From: CANLDA01 sp964021645
GTDB taxonomy: Bacteria; Pseudomonadota; Alphaproteobacteria; Rhodobacterales; Rhodobacteraceae
Direction of reading: 5' to 3'
Assembly: GCA_964021645.1 (NCBI GenBank)
Contig: CAXIAD010000001.1
Span: 1-64,000 of the forward strand
DNA length: 64,000 nucleotides
In this document: piece after piece, positions 34,412 to 43,011 of the stretch
Position numbering within the stretch: the stretch's first letter is position 1
Layout: each line of letters begins with the position of its first letter
Program-made: the position numbers and the translations under genes
The notes under the pieces: generated by a model
What the model was told of the DNA's origin: nothing
Database searches by the model: none
What the model saw: only the letters and a program-made list of their open reading frames with translations

Positions 34412-35139
34412 GCACGAAACACCAAAAGCTTGAACGCAACTCAATGGGGTTTGCCATCGCGATTTTGTTTGTGGCCTCATTGGGTGGGTTGTTTGAAATT
34501 GCACCGCTGTTCACCATCGAAAATACGGTGGAAAAGGTCGAAGGCATGCGCCCCTACACCCCGCTAGAGCTGGCCGGGCGGGACATTTATGTGCGCGAGG
34601 GATGTTACGCCTGTCACAGCCAAATGATCCGCACGCTGAAATCAGATGTGGATCGCTATGGGCACTACAGTCTTGCCGCCGAAAGCATGTATGACCACCC
34701 CCACCAATGGGGTTCAAAGCGCACCGGGCCGGATTTGGCGCGGATCGGCAATAAATACTCTGACAATTGGCATGTGCTGCACCTGTCCAATCCACGCGAA
34801 TTTGTTGAGGGATCTGTCATGCCAGGATACGCGTTCTTGGCCGATCAGCGGTTGGAAACGGGGCATTTACCCGGGGCCTTGGCTGCGCTGCGTCGTACCG
34901 GTGTGCCCTATACCGATGCACAGATTGAATCAGCCAGCAAAGATGCGGCCTATCAGGCGGATGTTGATGCCGACTATGAGGATGATCTGATTGAGCGCTA
35001 CGGCGACAAGGTACAAATCCGCGATTTTGATGGCCAACCCAATCTGGTTAGCGAAATGGACGCGCTGGTGGCCTATTTGCAAATGCTGGGCACGCTGGTT
35101 GATTTTGAAGCGCTGAAGTCCGAGGAGATCGCCAGATGA
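34408..35139 (+). CDS. ccoO: cbb3-type cytochrome c oxidase subunit II (monohaem cytochrome c)
   Basis: Membrane-anchored c-type cytochrome of 243 residues that passes electrons to CcoN. One N-terminal helix (FAIAILFVASLGGLFEIAPL) and a single haem c motif CYACH in REGCYACHSQMIR. The distal Met region includes GSVMPGYAFL. ATG overlaps the ccoN stop; the stop overlaps ccoQ. Confidence 0.96.
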   Translation: MSTKHQKLERNSMGFAIAILFVASLGGLFEIAPLFTIENTVEKVEGMRPYTPLELAGRDIYVREGCYACHSQMIRTLKSDVDRYGHYSLAAESMYDHPHQWGSKRTGPDLARIGNKYSDNWHVLHLSNPREFVEGSVMPGYAFLADQRLETGHLPGALAALRRTGVPYTDAQIESASKDAAYQADVDADYEDDLIERYGDKVQIRDFDGQPNLVSEMDALVAYLQMLGTLVDFEALKSEEIAR

Positions 35140-35303
35140 GCCATGATGCTGTTCTTGTTTTTTCAAAAACTTGGGGTGCCGTATATCTGGCGGGGGTGTT
35201 CGTTTTGGCCCTGATCTGGACATATTGGCCATCGCGCCGCGCAACCTATGATGCCGCCGCCCAATCGCCCCTGACCGATGAGGAGATTCAACGTGACACC
35301 TGA
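35136..35303 (+). CDS. ccoQ: cbb3 oxidase small subunit CcoQ
   Basis: A 55-residue protein with one membrane helix (AVYLAGVFVLALIWTYW) followed by a short polar tail rich in Arg, Ala and Asp/Glu. It starts with ATG overlapping the ccoO stop, with GAGGAG eight bases upstream, and its 3' end overlaps ccoP. Size, topology and place between ccoO and ccoP identify it as CcoQ (FixQ), which stabilises the complex. Confidence 0.9.
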   Translation: MSHDAVLVFSKTWGAVYLAGVFVLALIWTYWPSRRATYDAAAQSPLTDEEIQRDT

Positions 35304-36168
35304 ACGCGACGAACCCAGCGGTCAACAGACAACGGGCCACGAATGGGATGGTATCAAGGAGCTGAACACCCCCGTCCCCAAGGCAATGTCGATCTGGCTG
35401 TGGATCAGCATCGCGGTTGCTGTTGCCATGTGGCTGCTGTATCCGACGTGGCCCTTTGTAACCAATTATACCAAGGGGTTGCTGGGCTATTCATCCCGTG
35501 TTGAGGTCGACAAGCAGACCGCAAAAGGCGCTGAGTTGCGAGCGGGCACCATGGCAGCCTTTGCCAATGAGGATATCCAAGCGCTGGCAGATGATCCGAC
35601 ATTGCGGGCCAAACATCAGGATGCGATTGGTGTGTTGTTTCGCGATAATTGCGCGGCATGTCACGGGCGTGATTTGCAGGGCCAACCAGAGTTTCCAAAG
35701 CTGACCGATGCGCATTGGCTATGGTCTAGCCTGCCGGAAGAGATCGAATATACCATTCAAAACGGCATCAATTCCACAGATAACGACGATACCCGCTATG
35801 CCGAAATGGCCGCATATGGCCGGGATGAGTTGCTGGAAAAGCGTGAGATTAACAATGTTGTTGATTATGTTCTTAGCCTGTCAGCACAGAACCACGACAG
35901 CGAAGCCGCCGCAAATGGGGCGCTTGTATTTGAGGATAATTGCGCCAGTTGCCATGCAGATGGAGGCATTGGCGGGCTGGAAAACGGTGCGCCCAGCCTG
36001 ACAGATGACGTCTGGATTTATGGCGGATCGCGCGAAAATATTCGTGAAACCCTGCAAAACGGGCGCGCAGGGGTGATGCCCGCGTGGTCTGCTCGATTGT
36101 CCGCAGAGGAAATCAGAATGCTGACGCTTTATGTCCTTTGGGCTGGCGAAGATGACAGACAGAACTGA
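35293..36168 (+). CDS. ccoP: cbb3-type cytochrome c oxidase subunit III (dihaem cytochrome c)
   Basis: Dihaem membrane cytochrome of about 291 residues. N-terminal helix (AMSIWLWISIAVAVAMWLLY) and two haem c motifs, CAACH (CAACHGRDLQG) and CASCH (CASCHADGG). The likely start is GTG 35293 with GGAG seven bases upstream; ATG 35278 is an alternative. N-terminal WDGIKELNTPVPKA is typical of CcoP. Its 3' end overlaps the next small ORF by 17 bases. Confidence 0.95.
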   Translation: MTPERDEPSGQQTTGHEWDGIKELNTPVPKAMSIWLWISIAVAVAMWLLYPTWPFVTNYTKGLLGYSSRVEVDKQTAKGAELRAGTMAAFANEDIQALADDPTLRAKHQDAIGVLFRDNCAACHGRDLQGQPEFPKLTDAHWLWSSLPEEIEYTIQNGINSTDNDDTRYAEMAAYGRDELLEKREINNVVDYVLSLSAQNHDSEAAANGALVFEDNCASCHADGGIGGLENGAPSLTDDVWIYGGSRENIRETLQNGRAGVMPAWSARLSAEEIRMLTLYVLWAGEDDRQN

Positions 36169-36319
36169 AAAAGATCCGCGATTTCGCAACACCATGTATG
36201 CGCTGATCGCTGGGCTGGCATTGGCCTATTTCGGCATGAAGGCATGGCATATCAAACTGGCCTTGGCTGCCTATGAAGGTCAGGTATTGGAACAAGATAC
36301 CCACGGGGCCGCGAAATGA
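36152..36319 (+). CDS. Small single-helix membrane protein between ccoP and ccoI
   Basis: A 55-residue protein from ATG 36152: a basic N terminus (MTDRTEKDPRFRN), one hydrophobic helix (TMYALIAGLALAYFGMKAW) and a short polar tail. It overlaps ccoP at one end and ccoI at the other (ATGA), so it is clearly part of the operon. It stands where ccoG and ccoH usually lie, but is far too short for CcoH (about 150 residues) and has no FixH domain. Function unknown; it may replace part of CcoH or be a remnant. Confidence 0.7.
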   Translation: MTDRTEKDPRFRNTMYALIAGLALAYFGMKAWHIKLALAAYEGQVLEQDTHGAAK

Positions 36320-38412
36320 CGCAGGGCACGGGTAGCCTAGTTTGCACGCTGGAGGGCGTGAATTGCGCGGGCTGCATTGCCAAGATTGAGGCCCATCTGG
36401 CCCGCCAAGACGGTGTTATCCTAGCGCGCGGAAACGCGACGCTGAAACGTATGCGGCTGGTGTGGAACCCTGAACAGCAAACCGCCGACGGGCTGATCCG
36501 CGCGATCATCAGCCTCGGGTACGGTGCCCATCCGTTTGATCCTGATGCGGGTGTGCACGAGGAACCCTCGCTATTGCCCCAACTGGGGGTCGCGGGGTTT
36601 GCGACCATGAATATCATGGCCATTTCATTTGCCGTCTGGGCGGGGCTAGCAACCGATATGGGGGCCGGGAGCGTGCAGTTTTTACACTGGGTTTCAGCGT
36701 TTTTGGCAACACCGGTTGTGATTTATTCGGCGGCCGTGTTTTACCGCCCTTCGCTGCGCGCGTTGGTGTCGGGCCACATGACGATGGACACCCCGATTTC
36801 ACTGGCGGTCTGGATCACCTACCTTGCCAGCCTGTTTGAAACGATGCGCGGTTCTGATCATGTGTATTTTGATGCCGTTGCCGCCCTGGTGTTTTTCCTG
36901 CTTATTGGTCGCGTGATGGAGCGGGCGTTAAAACGCCGCTCGGGCGATGCGGCGCAGAACCTGCGTAATCTGATGCGCCTGACTGCGCGGCGCTGTTTGC
37001 AGGATGGTGGGGTTGAGGAAATCCCGGCAGATCACCTAGTTCCGAACGACATCGTCATCGTCGAAAGTGGCGAGCGCGCACCTGCTGACGGGCTTCTATT
37101 ATCGGCACATGCGCAGGTCGATGAAAGCGTGATAACGGGTGAAATACTGCCCCGTGACCTGATCAAAGGTGACGCAATCGCCGCCGGTGCCATCATCTAT
37201 GCGGGCCCGGTGCAGCTGCGTGTCCTGCATGTGGGTGAGGACGCGCAGGTTGGCCGCATTTCGCAGATGATAGACGATGCCGCAGCACATAAGGGGGGCT
37301 CTCAGCTGCTCGCTGATCGGTTTGCGCGCGGCTATATTCCTATCGTGCTGGGTGGCGGGCTGTTTGGGTTTGTGCTGTGGTATTTTCTGCTGGGTGCAAG
37401 CTTTGCTGATGCGTTGATGATCGCGGTTGCTGTGCTGGTGGTGACGTGCCCATGTGCGGCAGGGCTTGCGACGCCAGCGGTGTCATCGCGCGCCGTCAAC
37501 ATATTGATGCAAAAAGGTATTGTCGTCAAATCCGGCGATGCATTGGAGCGATTAGGCGAGGTCGATCAGGTGATCGCAGACAAGACAGGGACGTTATCCA
37601 TGCCGCTGCCACAGCTTGAGGCGGCGACATCGCATGCCACACGCCTTCAGGCGGCAAGTTTGGCAATCGCAAGCCGCCACCCATTGGCACAAGCGCTGTG
37701 CAGCGGGGTGGATGTGCATCCTTTACCCGACCTGACCGAGGTGCCGGGACAAGGCATTCAATCCGCCACCGGGGCGCGGTTGGGATCGGCAATTTTTGTC
37801 GGAGCCACGGCGACACTTGATCCCTCCCCGACGCTATGGTTTCGCAACGTATCCCAAGAGCTATGCAAATTCACCTTTCAAGAAACCCCGCGCGCGGGTC
37901 TGGCGGCGTTTTGCACGGGTTTAGGCGCGATGAATATCCCCGTGACGGTGTTATCTGGTGACACGCCTGCCTCAGTTGGGGCCTTTGCCGAGCGGGTCGG
38001 GCTATTGGATTGGCATGCCGCAGCTACCCCTGAAAACAAATTGGCGCATCTGCAATCGCTTGTGGAGGCGGGTCACAAACCTCTGATGTTTGGCGATGGG
38101 ATCAATGACGCCCCCGCCCTACGGGGTGCCTATACCTCTGCCTCATTTGCCAGCGCAACAGAGGTCGCACAGGTCGCCGCCGATCTGATTTTGACGCGCC
38201 CCGCCCCTGAATTGATCCCCGAGGCAATCATGATTGCGCAACAGGCACGGCGGCTCATTTTGCAAAATCTACGGTTTTCGGCGGTGTATAATATTGTCAC
38301 CGTACCGCTGGCTCTTGCGGGGCTGTTAAACCCCATTGTTGCCGCGATCCTGATGTCGTCATCCTCCATCATCGTGCTGGCAAACGGTCTGCGGTTACGA
38401 GGTGCGAAATGA
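36316..38412 (+). CDS. ccoI: Copper-translocating P-type ATPase for cbb3 assembly
   Basis: A 698-residue P1B-type ATPase (CcoI/FixI) that supplies copper for the CcoN active site. N-terminal metal-binding domain with GVNCAGC, transmembrane CPC motif in VVTCPCAAGLATP, phosphorylation site DKTGT, TGE loop (SVITGEILPRD) and the hinge GDGINDAPAL. SRHPLAQAL is the nucleotide-binding HP motif. It overlaps the upstream 55-residue ORF and the downstream ccoS by four bases each. Confidence 0.94.
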   Translation: MTQGTGSLVCTLEGVNCAGCIAKIEAHLARQDGVILARGNATLKRMRLVWNPEQQTADGLIRAIISLGYGAHPFDPDAGVHEEPSLLPQLGVAGFATMNIMAISFAVWAGLATDMGAGSVQFLHWVSAFLATPVVIYSAAVFYRPSLRALVSGHMTMDTPISLAVWITYLASLFETMRGSDHVYFDAVAALVFFLLIGRVMERALKRRSGDAAQNLRNLMRLTARRCLQDGGVEEIPADHLVPNDIVIVESGERAPADGLLLSAHAQVDESVITGEILPRDLIKGDAIAAGAIIYAGPVQLRVLHVGEDAQVGRISQMIDDAAAHKGGSQLLADRFARGYIPIVLGGGLFGFVLWYFLLGASFADALMIAVAVLVVTCPCAAGLATPAVSSRAVNILMQKGIVVKSGDALERLGEVDQVIADKTGTLSMPLPQLEAATSHATRLQAASLAIASRHPLAQALCSGVDVHPLPDLTEVPGQGIQSATGARLGSAIFVGATATLDPSPTLWFRNVSQELCKFTFQETPRAGLAAFCTGLGAMNIPVTVLSGDTPASVGAFAERVGLLDWHAAATPENKLAHLQSLVEAGHKPLMFGDGINDAPALRGAYTSASFASATEVAQVAADLILTRPAPELIPEAIMIAQQARRLILQNLRFSAVYNIVTVPLALAGLLNPIVAAILMSSSSIIVLANGLRLRGAK

Positions 38413-38603
38413 CCGCGATTATCTATCTCATTCCGATCTCTTTGGGGCTGGGCGCGCTGGCATTGGGGGCATTTTTATGGTCGGTCAGAACACGGCAATA
38501 CAGCAATATGGAGAGCGATGCCTACCGGATGCTGGATGCCGAGGATGTCCCGTTAAGCGAAGCACAAAAGGCGATTTTGCGCGATGATGATCCAAGTTGG
38601 TAG
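38409..38603 (+). CDS. ccoS: cbb3 oxidase maturation protein CcoS
   Basis: A 64-residue protein with one N-terminal helix (IIYLIPISLGLGALALGAFLW) followed by a polar segment; the family is required for cofactor insertion into cbb3 oxidase. ATG overlaps the ccoI stop (ATGA). Typical CcoS length and position at the end of the cco operon. Confidence 0.9.
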   Translation: MTAIIYLIPISLGLGALALGAFLWSVRTRQYSNMESDAYRMLDAEDVPLSEAQKAILRDDDPSW

Positions 38604-38655
38604 TCGTTCATAACAAGTACTGTAAATGCGATATTCGCTGTGTTAGGTCCAACGC

Positions 38656-39099
38656 ATGCAACTTTCGAAATTCACAGACTATGCTTTGCGCACCCTGATG
38701 CACCTTGCGGTGGCGGATGGAAATCTGCTGACCACACGCCAGATTGCCGATATCCACGAAGCCAAATACAACCACCTTGCCAAGGTCACGCAATGGTTGG
38801 TGCGCGAGGGATATGTTTCATCAAATCGGGGGCGCTCTGGCGGGATAAAGCTGGCGATGGCGACGCCGGATGTGAATGTCGGGGAACTGGTCCGCAAATT
38901 GGAAAGTCAGACCGAGTTGGTTGAATGCATGCGCCCTGACGGGGGGCATTGCGCACTGTCGCCGGCCTGCGGATTATCCACAGCATTGATCGCAGCACAG
39001 AATGCATTTTACGCAGCATTGGATCAGGTGACGCTTGCGGATCTTACAAGTAAGAATGCCGCAATGCGCCGTTTATTAGAAAGCCTGACACGCAGCTAA
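38656..39099 (+). CDS. Rrf2-family regulator, NsrR-like
   Basis: A 147-residue winged-helix regulator expected to carry an Fe-S cluster. The N terminus MQLSKFTDYALRTLMHLA resembles E. coli NsrR, including Asp8, a cluster ligand in studied NsrR proteins. Three Cys lie at 91, 99 and 105 (ECMRPDGGHCALSPACGL). That spacing is also what I recall for rhizobial RirA, an iron regulator, but RirA lacks Asp8. NO sensing is therefore favoured. It follows ccoS by 52 bases, which contain an 11-base palindrome GCGATATTCGC (38628-38638), a possible self-regulatory site. Confidence 0.85.
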   Translation: MQLSKFTDYALRTLMHLAVADGNLLTTRQIADIHEAKYNHLAKVTQWLVREGYVSSNRGRSGGIKLAMATPDVNVGELVRKLESQTELVECMRPDGGHCALSPACGLSTALIAAQNAFYAALDQVTLADLTSKNAAMRRLLESLTRS

Positions 39100-39112
39100 G
39101 TCGCCAGGCGAA

Positions 39113-39907
39113 TTAGCGTTGGAAAATGGTGGGAAACCAATCCTCGCGTAGGGTTTGGCCTGCTGACATGCCATGGCCCGGAAAAGGAGGAGAGGTCGGT
39201 CCGGGTCGCTCGACATAGCGCGCATCATCCCCAATCAAGCGCAGCGAAAAGGCGCGCCGACGGGTATTTGTCGTGTTGCCACGTGCGCCGTGCAATGTAC
39301 CGAAATTGAAGGCAACAGCGTCGCCCGGCTCCATCTCCCACTCACGGATTTCCATGCCCTCTTTGTCAGGGTCAGGGACGGGCATGTATTTGTCATCGTC
39401 TGCGTAAAAACTGGATTCAGCCAACCACCGCGTCGGCAAAACGGGTTTTTCCCACGCATGGCTACCGGCGACGCAGCGCAGGCTGTTGCCTTTTACCGGA
39501 TCAACAGGCGACCAAAAACTGACGTTCTGAATGCCCTCGACAAAGTAATATGGGCCGTCCTGATGCCAAGGCGTGGCCTTGCTGGTGCCAGGTTCTTTGA
39601 CGAGAACATGATCATGGAACACCTGCACGCGGTTTGATCCCATAAGATCAGCGGCCACCTCGGCGGCGGCGGATGTGCGGATCACGTCCTCAAATTCGGA
39701 AATGCGTGTCCAATTGCAATAGTCATCAAAGAATCGCCCGCCTTCGCCCTCTTTGAGGTTTTCCGCAGCATATGGCCCCGGCTCTGTCATGTTACGCTCA
39801 ATACCGGCGCGGATCGTCTCCACTTGGGGTTTGAACAGGCCTTTGATCAGGACAACACCGTCCTGTTGAAACGTGTCGATATGGGTTTGTGTGAGCAATG
39901 GATGCAT
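39113..39907 (-). CDS. Phytanoyl-CoA dioxygenase (PhyH) family oxygenase
   Basis: A 264-residue Fe(II)/2-oxoglutarate-dependent oxygenase. The metal triad is His115-x-Asp117 (TPWHQDGPYYF) and His206 (TLHGARGN), with Arg217-219 suited to bind 2-oxoglutarate. The substrate is unknown: the family hydroxylates phytanoyl-CoA, ectoine, phosphonates and many secondary metabolites, and the ectoine-hydroxylase signature is absent. AGGAGG lies eight bases before ATG. It is convergent with the Rrf2 gene and divergent from a LysR gene, which may regulate it. Confidence 0.85.
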   Translation of the reverse strand: MHPLLTQTHIDTFQQDGVVLIKGLFKPQVETIRAGIERNMTEPGPYAAENLKEGEGGRFFDDYCNWTRISEFEDVIRTSAAAEVAADLMGSNRVQVFHDHVLVKEPGTSKATPWHQDGPYYFVEGIQNVSFWSPVDPVKGNSLRCVAGSHAWEKPVLPTRWLAESSFYADDDKYMPVPDPDKEGMEIREWEMEPGDAVAFNFGTLHGARGNTTNTRRRAFSLRLIGDDARYVERPGPTSPPFPGHGMSAGQTLREDWFPTIFQR

Positions 39908-39990
39908 TGGTTGTTCCTCCTATTTCGGGTCAGCTTAGCCATCCAATCCAATAGGTTCCAATAATATTATATTACTATATAAATAGTTAT

Positions 39991-40866
39991 ATGCTATATC
40001 TTACCCTCCGCCAATATCAGTATGTTGTTGCCACCGCAGATGCCGGAAGCCTGACTGATGCAGCCATAAATTTGCATGTCTCACAGCCTTCATTGTCGAT
40101 TGCGATTACCCGAGTCGAGACACGATTGGGGCGGGCGATATTTGTTCGACGCAAAGGGGCGGCAATTATGGTGACGCCTTTTGGGCACCGATTTGTTGAA
40201 CAGGCGCGCGCGCTATTGAAAACCGCCACCGAAATTGAGCAATATTCAGATGCGGCGCGCCCCTTTGTCTTGGGCTGTTTTGAGGATATCGCGCCGTGGT
40301 ATTTGACGAAAGCGTTGACACAGCTACGCGCGCAATTTCCCGCCATGGTTTTCAAAGGTCACGAGGGCAGGTTTTCTGATTTGGCCACAGACATTGCCGA
40401 GGGCTGTGTTGATCTGGCGATTTCATATGACATCGGGTTTGATAGCCGTTTCAACCGCCACCTGATTAAGGAGGTCGCGCCGGTTGCCATTGTCTCAACC
40501 GATCATCCATTGGCGGCGTTTGAAACGCTTGAGTTGCACCAATTAGACGGGTTGCCCTTGGTGTTATCAGCCGAGGAATTGTCGCTTGGGTTTATTCGTA
40601 AGCTGTTTGACGAGCTGGAGGTGACGCTGAACCTGGAGCATGAGACGGCATCGCTTGAGATGATGCGCTCTTTGGCGGCGCATGGTGTGGGGGTTGGGAT
40701 CAGCTATTCCACCCCGCCAACCAAGGTGAGTTATGATGGCCAGCCGCTAATCACCGTACCCATCGTGACGCCGCAGGCATTGGCAAAAATTGTGCTGGTC
40801 AGGTCAAATCTGGTGGAGCCGGACCCCAAAACCCAAGTGGTTTTGGAGGCCATTTCATCAATATAA
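39991..40866 (+). CDS. LysR-family transcriptional regulator
   Basis: A 291-residue LysR protein: winged helix with LRQYQYVVATADAGSLTDAA and HVSQPSLSIAITRVE, then a ligand-binding domain. Within LysR, the N terminus resembles regulators of nitrogen- or sulfur-compound catabolism, but no effector can be named. It is divergent from the PhyH gene across an 83-base AT-rich gap (39908-39990, with AATATTATATTAC), so it probably controls that gene. It is convergent with the DddP-like gene. Confidence 0.9.
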   Translation: MLYLTLRQYQYVVATADAGSLTDAAINLHVSQPSLSIAITRVETRLGRAIFVRRKGAAIMVTPFGHRFVEQARALLKTATEIEQYSDAARPFVLGCFEDIAPWYLTKALTQLRAQFPAMVFKGHEGRFSDLATDIAEGCVDLAISYDIGFDSRFNRHLIKEVAPVAIVSTDHPLAAFETLELHQLDGLPLVLSAEELSLGFIRKLFDELEVTLNLEHETASLEMMRSLAAHGVGVGISYSTPPTKVSYDGQPLITVPIVTPQALAKIVLVRSNLVEPDPKTQVVLEAISSI

Positions 40867-40876
40867 AGCAAGTTCT

Positions 40877-42127
40877 CTATTCAAACGGGAAGGTATCAAG
40901 CCGCTCATACCCGGTTTCTGTCACTAGCACCTGCGTCTCAAGCTTAATGCTTTCTGAGTGCTCTTCGGCCATCAGGCTTTCGATGCAAATGACCATGCCC
41001 GGCTCTAACTGTCCTGACATTGCGCTGTCATCAAAATCGACGTGCAGGGGAATCACGGGCCATTCGTCAGCCATGCCAACCCCGTGGGCGGCAAGCGAAT
41101 AGCGGTAGGGCACGTGGGCGTCGGGGATTTGCCAGCTTTTGGCGTTGAACTCGGCAAAACTGATGCCGGGGCTAACAAGCTCTAGGTTGTGATGAATTTG
41201 CGCTAGGGCCGTATCATACAGCCGCCGTTGCGTGGCACTCATCGGGGTATATCCGCAGGTCCAAGAGCGCGAGATATCGGCGCAATAGCCGTAGGGACCA
41301 ATCATGTCGGTATCAAAGGAAATCATCTCCCCAGCCTGACAGACGCGATCGGAACATTCCTGATACCACGGGTTTGTGCGCGGGCCGCATGTCAGCAGCT
41401 TGGTTTCCAGCCAATCCCCGCCTGATCGCGCGTTTTCGAAATGCAGATGCGCCCATAATTCACGCTCTGTCACGCCGGGCTGGGAATGGTCATATATGCG
41501 CGCCATTCCGGCCTCGCATACCCGAATTGTCCAACGCATCAGTTCAATTTCATCGGCGGATTTGATCGAGCGGGCAAGCTCGGTTATCTGCGTGCCATCG
41601 ACATGGGTAAGGCCGCGCGCCTCAAGCGCGTGAACGCCGCTGCCATCCAGCCGGTCACAGGCAATGCGTTTATTGCCGCCGCCATATTCAGCGAGCAAAT
41701 CGGCGATTTCATCTGCCCAATTTGCGGTCGCCACCTCGACCTTGTCACCCGAGGCCATGAACATCCACGTTTTGGCGACGCGGATTTCATCAATGCCGGG
41801 CAAGCCTTCGCTTTGGTGCAAGCAGCCTTTGAACTCGAACATAATCGCCGGGCCATCCGCAAGGATCAGCGCATAGCGCATGGGGTTATGCAACGTCCAA
41901 ACCTGCATGTTTGAGCAATCAAACGCATAGCGGATATTGCAGGGGTCATACAGTAAAAGGGCCGCGCAACCGGATTGCGCAAGTTGGTCACGCAACCGCT
42001 GTAACCGGTAAGTCCGCGCTGCTGTCAGAACGGTGTCGGGCACCGCGCTGATCAAGGGTTTATCCGCCCCCTCAGCATTCAGATAGGTGAGCTTGCGTTC
42101 GTCTTTGAATACGGCGCTATCCATCAT
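40877..42127 (-). CDS. DddP-type M24 enzyme, candidate DMSP lyase
   Basis: A 416-residue M24-fold protein. Six metal-ligand positions are intact: Asp272, Asp274, Asp284, His348, Glu383 and Glu397. As I recall for the DMSP lyase DddP, the di-metal ligands are Asp295, 297, 307, His371, Glu406 and 421, a nearly constant offset of 23, and the proposed catalytic Asp377 would match Asp354 here. The segment DPCNIRYAFDCSNMQVW is also DddP-like. DddP cleaves DMSP to DMS and acrylate. A DddP-like paralogue or an aminopeptidase of M24B is the alternative. It overlaps the upstream oxygenase gene by four bases. Confidence 0.7.
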   Translation of the reverse strand: MMDSAVFKDERKLTYLNAEGADKPLISAVPDTVLTAARTYRLQRLRDQLAQSGCAALLLYDPCNIRYAFDCSNMQVWTLHNPMRYALILADGPAIMFEFKGCLHQSEGLPGIDEIRVAKTWMFMASGDKVEVATANWADEIADLLAEYGGGNKRIACDRLDGSGVHALEARGLTHVDGTQITELARSIKSADEIELMRWTIRVCEAGMARIYDHSQPGVTERELWAHLHFENARSGGDWLETKLLTCGPRTNPWYQECSDRVCQAGEMISFDTDMIGPYGYCADISRSWTCGYTPMSATQRRLYDTALAQIHHNLELVSPGISFAEFNAKSWQIPDAHVPYRYSLAAHGVGMADEWPVIPLHVDFDDSAMSGQLEPGMVICIESLMAEEHSESIKLETQVLVTETGYERLDTFPFE

Positions 42128-42909
42128 GATGCGCGGCCATAAAAGCCGATGCGCTCTTCATCCGAAAACAGCACATCGGGTTTTTCAAAGTAGGAAAACA
42201 CCGCGATGACCCGATTTTTATCGCCCTGAACAGGGGTCACGCGGTGGGCTGTGTTTTTACCCTTAAAGATATTCAATGTGCCCGCGGTCAAGGGCATCCG
42301 CACCGGGGCTCTGCGCCCCTCTAACAGGTCGGCAACACCGCTGTAATTCGGGTCGGTATCGCTGCGCAAATCTTGATCATATTCAAATTCGCCGCCCACG
42401 GTTGGGGCCTGCAACAACAGCGTGGTTGTGAATTCTGAACGGTCAAAATGCCAGTTCAACGCCTGCCCTTCGCTGTAGCCCATGACATTCACCCGCGCCA
42501 ATGGATCGGCCATCCGAAATAGCTGCGGTTTTTCCATCACGGCGGCAAGGAACTGCACAAAGGGGGGCCATTCGTATAGTTGAATGACCAAGGATTGCCC
42601 CAATTGATCGGCACAAACCGTGCGGTTTGACGTCTCACATTCACGCAACGCGGGGTGATCGGGGGCCAATCCGTCGATTGTTTTCTTGAAATAGATATTG
42701 TGGTTGCGGGCGTGCTCAAACGACTGAGTGGCGAGGAGTGGGCTAACCTCATCTACCGCGCTTTGCAGCACCGTTTCGCGCACAAAACCTGCAAGGTTGA
42801 ACAATCCGTCCTTTGCCAAACGCGCCTGGCAATCGCAGACCAATGCCGCCCATGCCGCGCTGTCAGGTTGATCAAGAGGGTAGCGGTCTAGGTCAATGAT
42901 ATCTTGCAT
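42124..42909 (-). CDS. 2OG-Fe(II) oxygenase, ArpA-like
   Basis: A 261-residue Fe(II)/2-oxoglutarate oxygenase-type protein. Probable ligands are His154-x-Asp156 (LNWHFDRSEF) and His222 (TAHRVTPVQG), with Arg233 for 2-oxoglutarate. Similar roseobacter proteins are sometimes annotated ArpA; substrate unknown. ATG 42909 follows AAGGAAAA; the longer frame to 42963 is not needed. Its stop overlaps the start of the DddP-like gene, so the two are probably translated together. It is divergent from a LysR gene. Confidence 0.8.
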   Translation of the reverse strand: MQDIIDLDRYPLDQPDSAAWAALVCDCQARLAKDGLFNLAGFVRETVLQSAVDEVSPLLATQSFEHARNHNIYFKKTIDGLAPDHPALRECETSNRTVCADQLGQSLVIQLYEWPPFVQFLAAVMEKPQLFRMADPLARVNVMGYSEGQALNWHFDRSEFTTTLLLQAPTVGGEFEYDQDLRSDTDPNYSGVADLLEGRRAPVRMPLTAGTLNIFKGKNTAHRVTPVQGDKNRVIAVFSYFEKPDVLFSDEERIGFYGRAS

Positions 42910-43011
42910 GAGATTTTCCTTAGTTGTTGCAAGGACTATGTTGCCGGATCCCCATTTCAGCAATACTATTTCTAATTGTGATCCATAAGAAATTCTTTTG
43001 AAAGAGCTGCC

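Noticed and set aside
39113..39907. Ectoine hydroxylase EctD
   Set aside because: PhyH family is correct, but the EctD signature around the metal site is absent and no ectoine synthesis genes are nearby.
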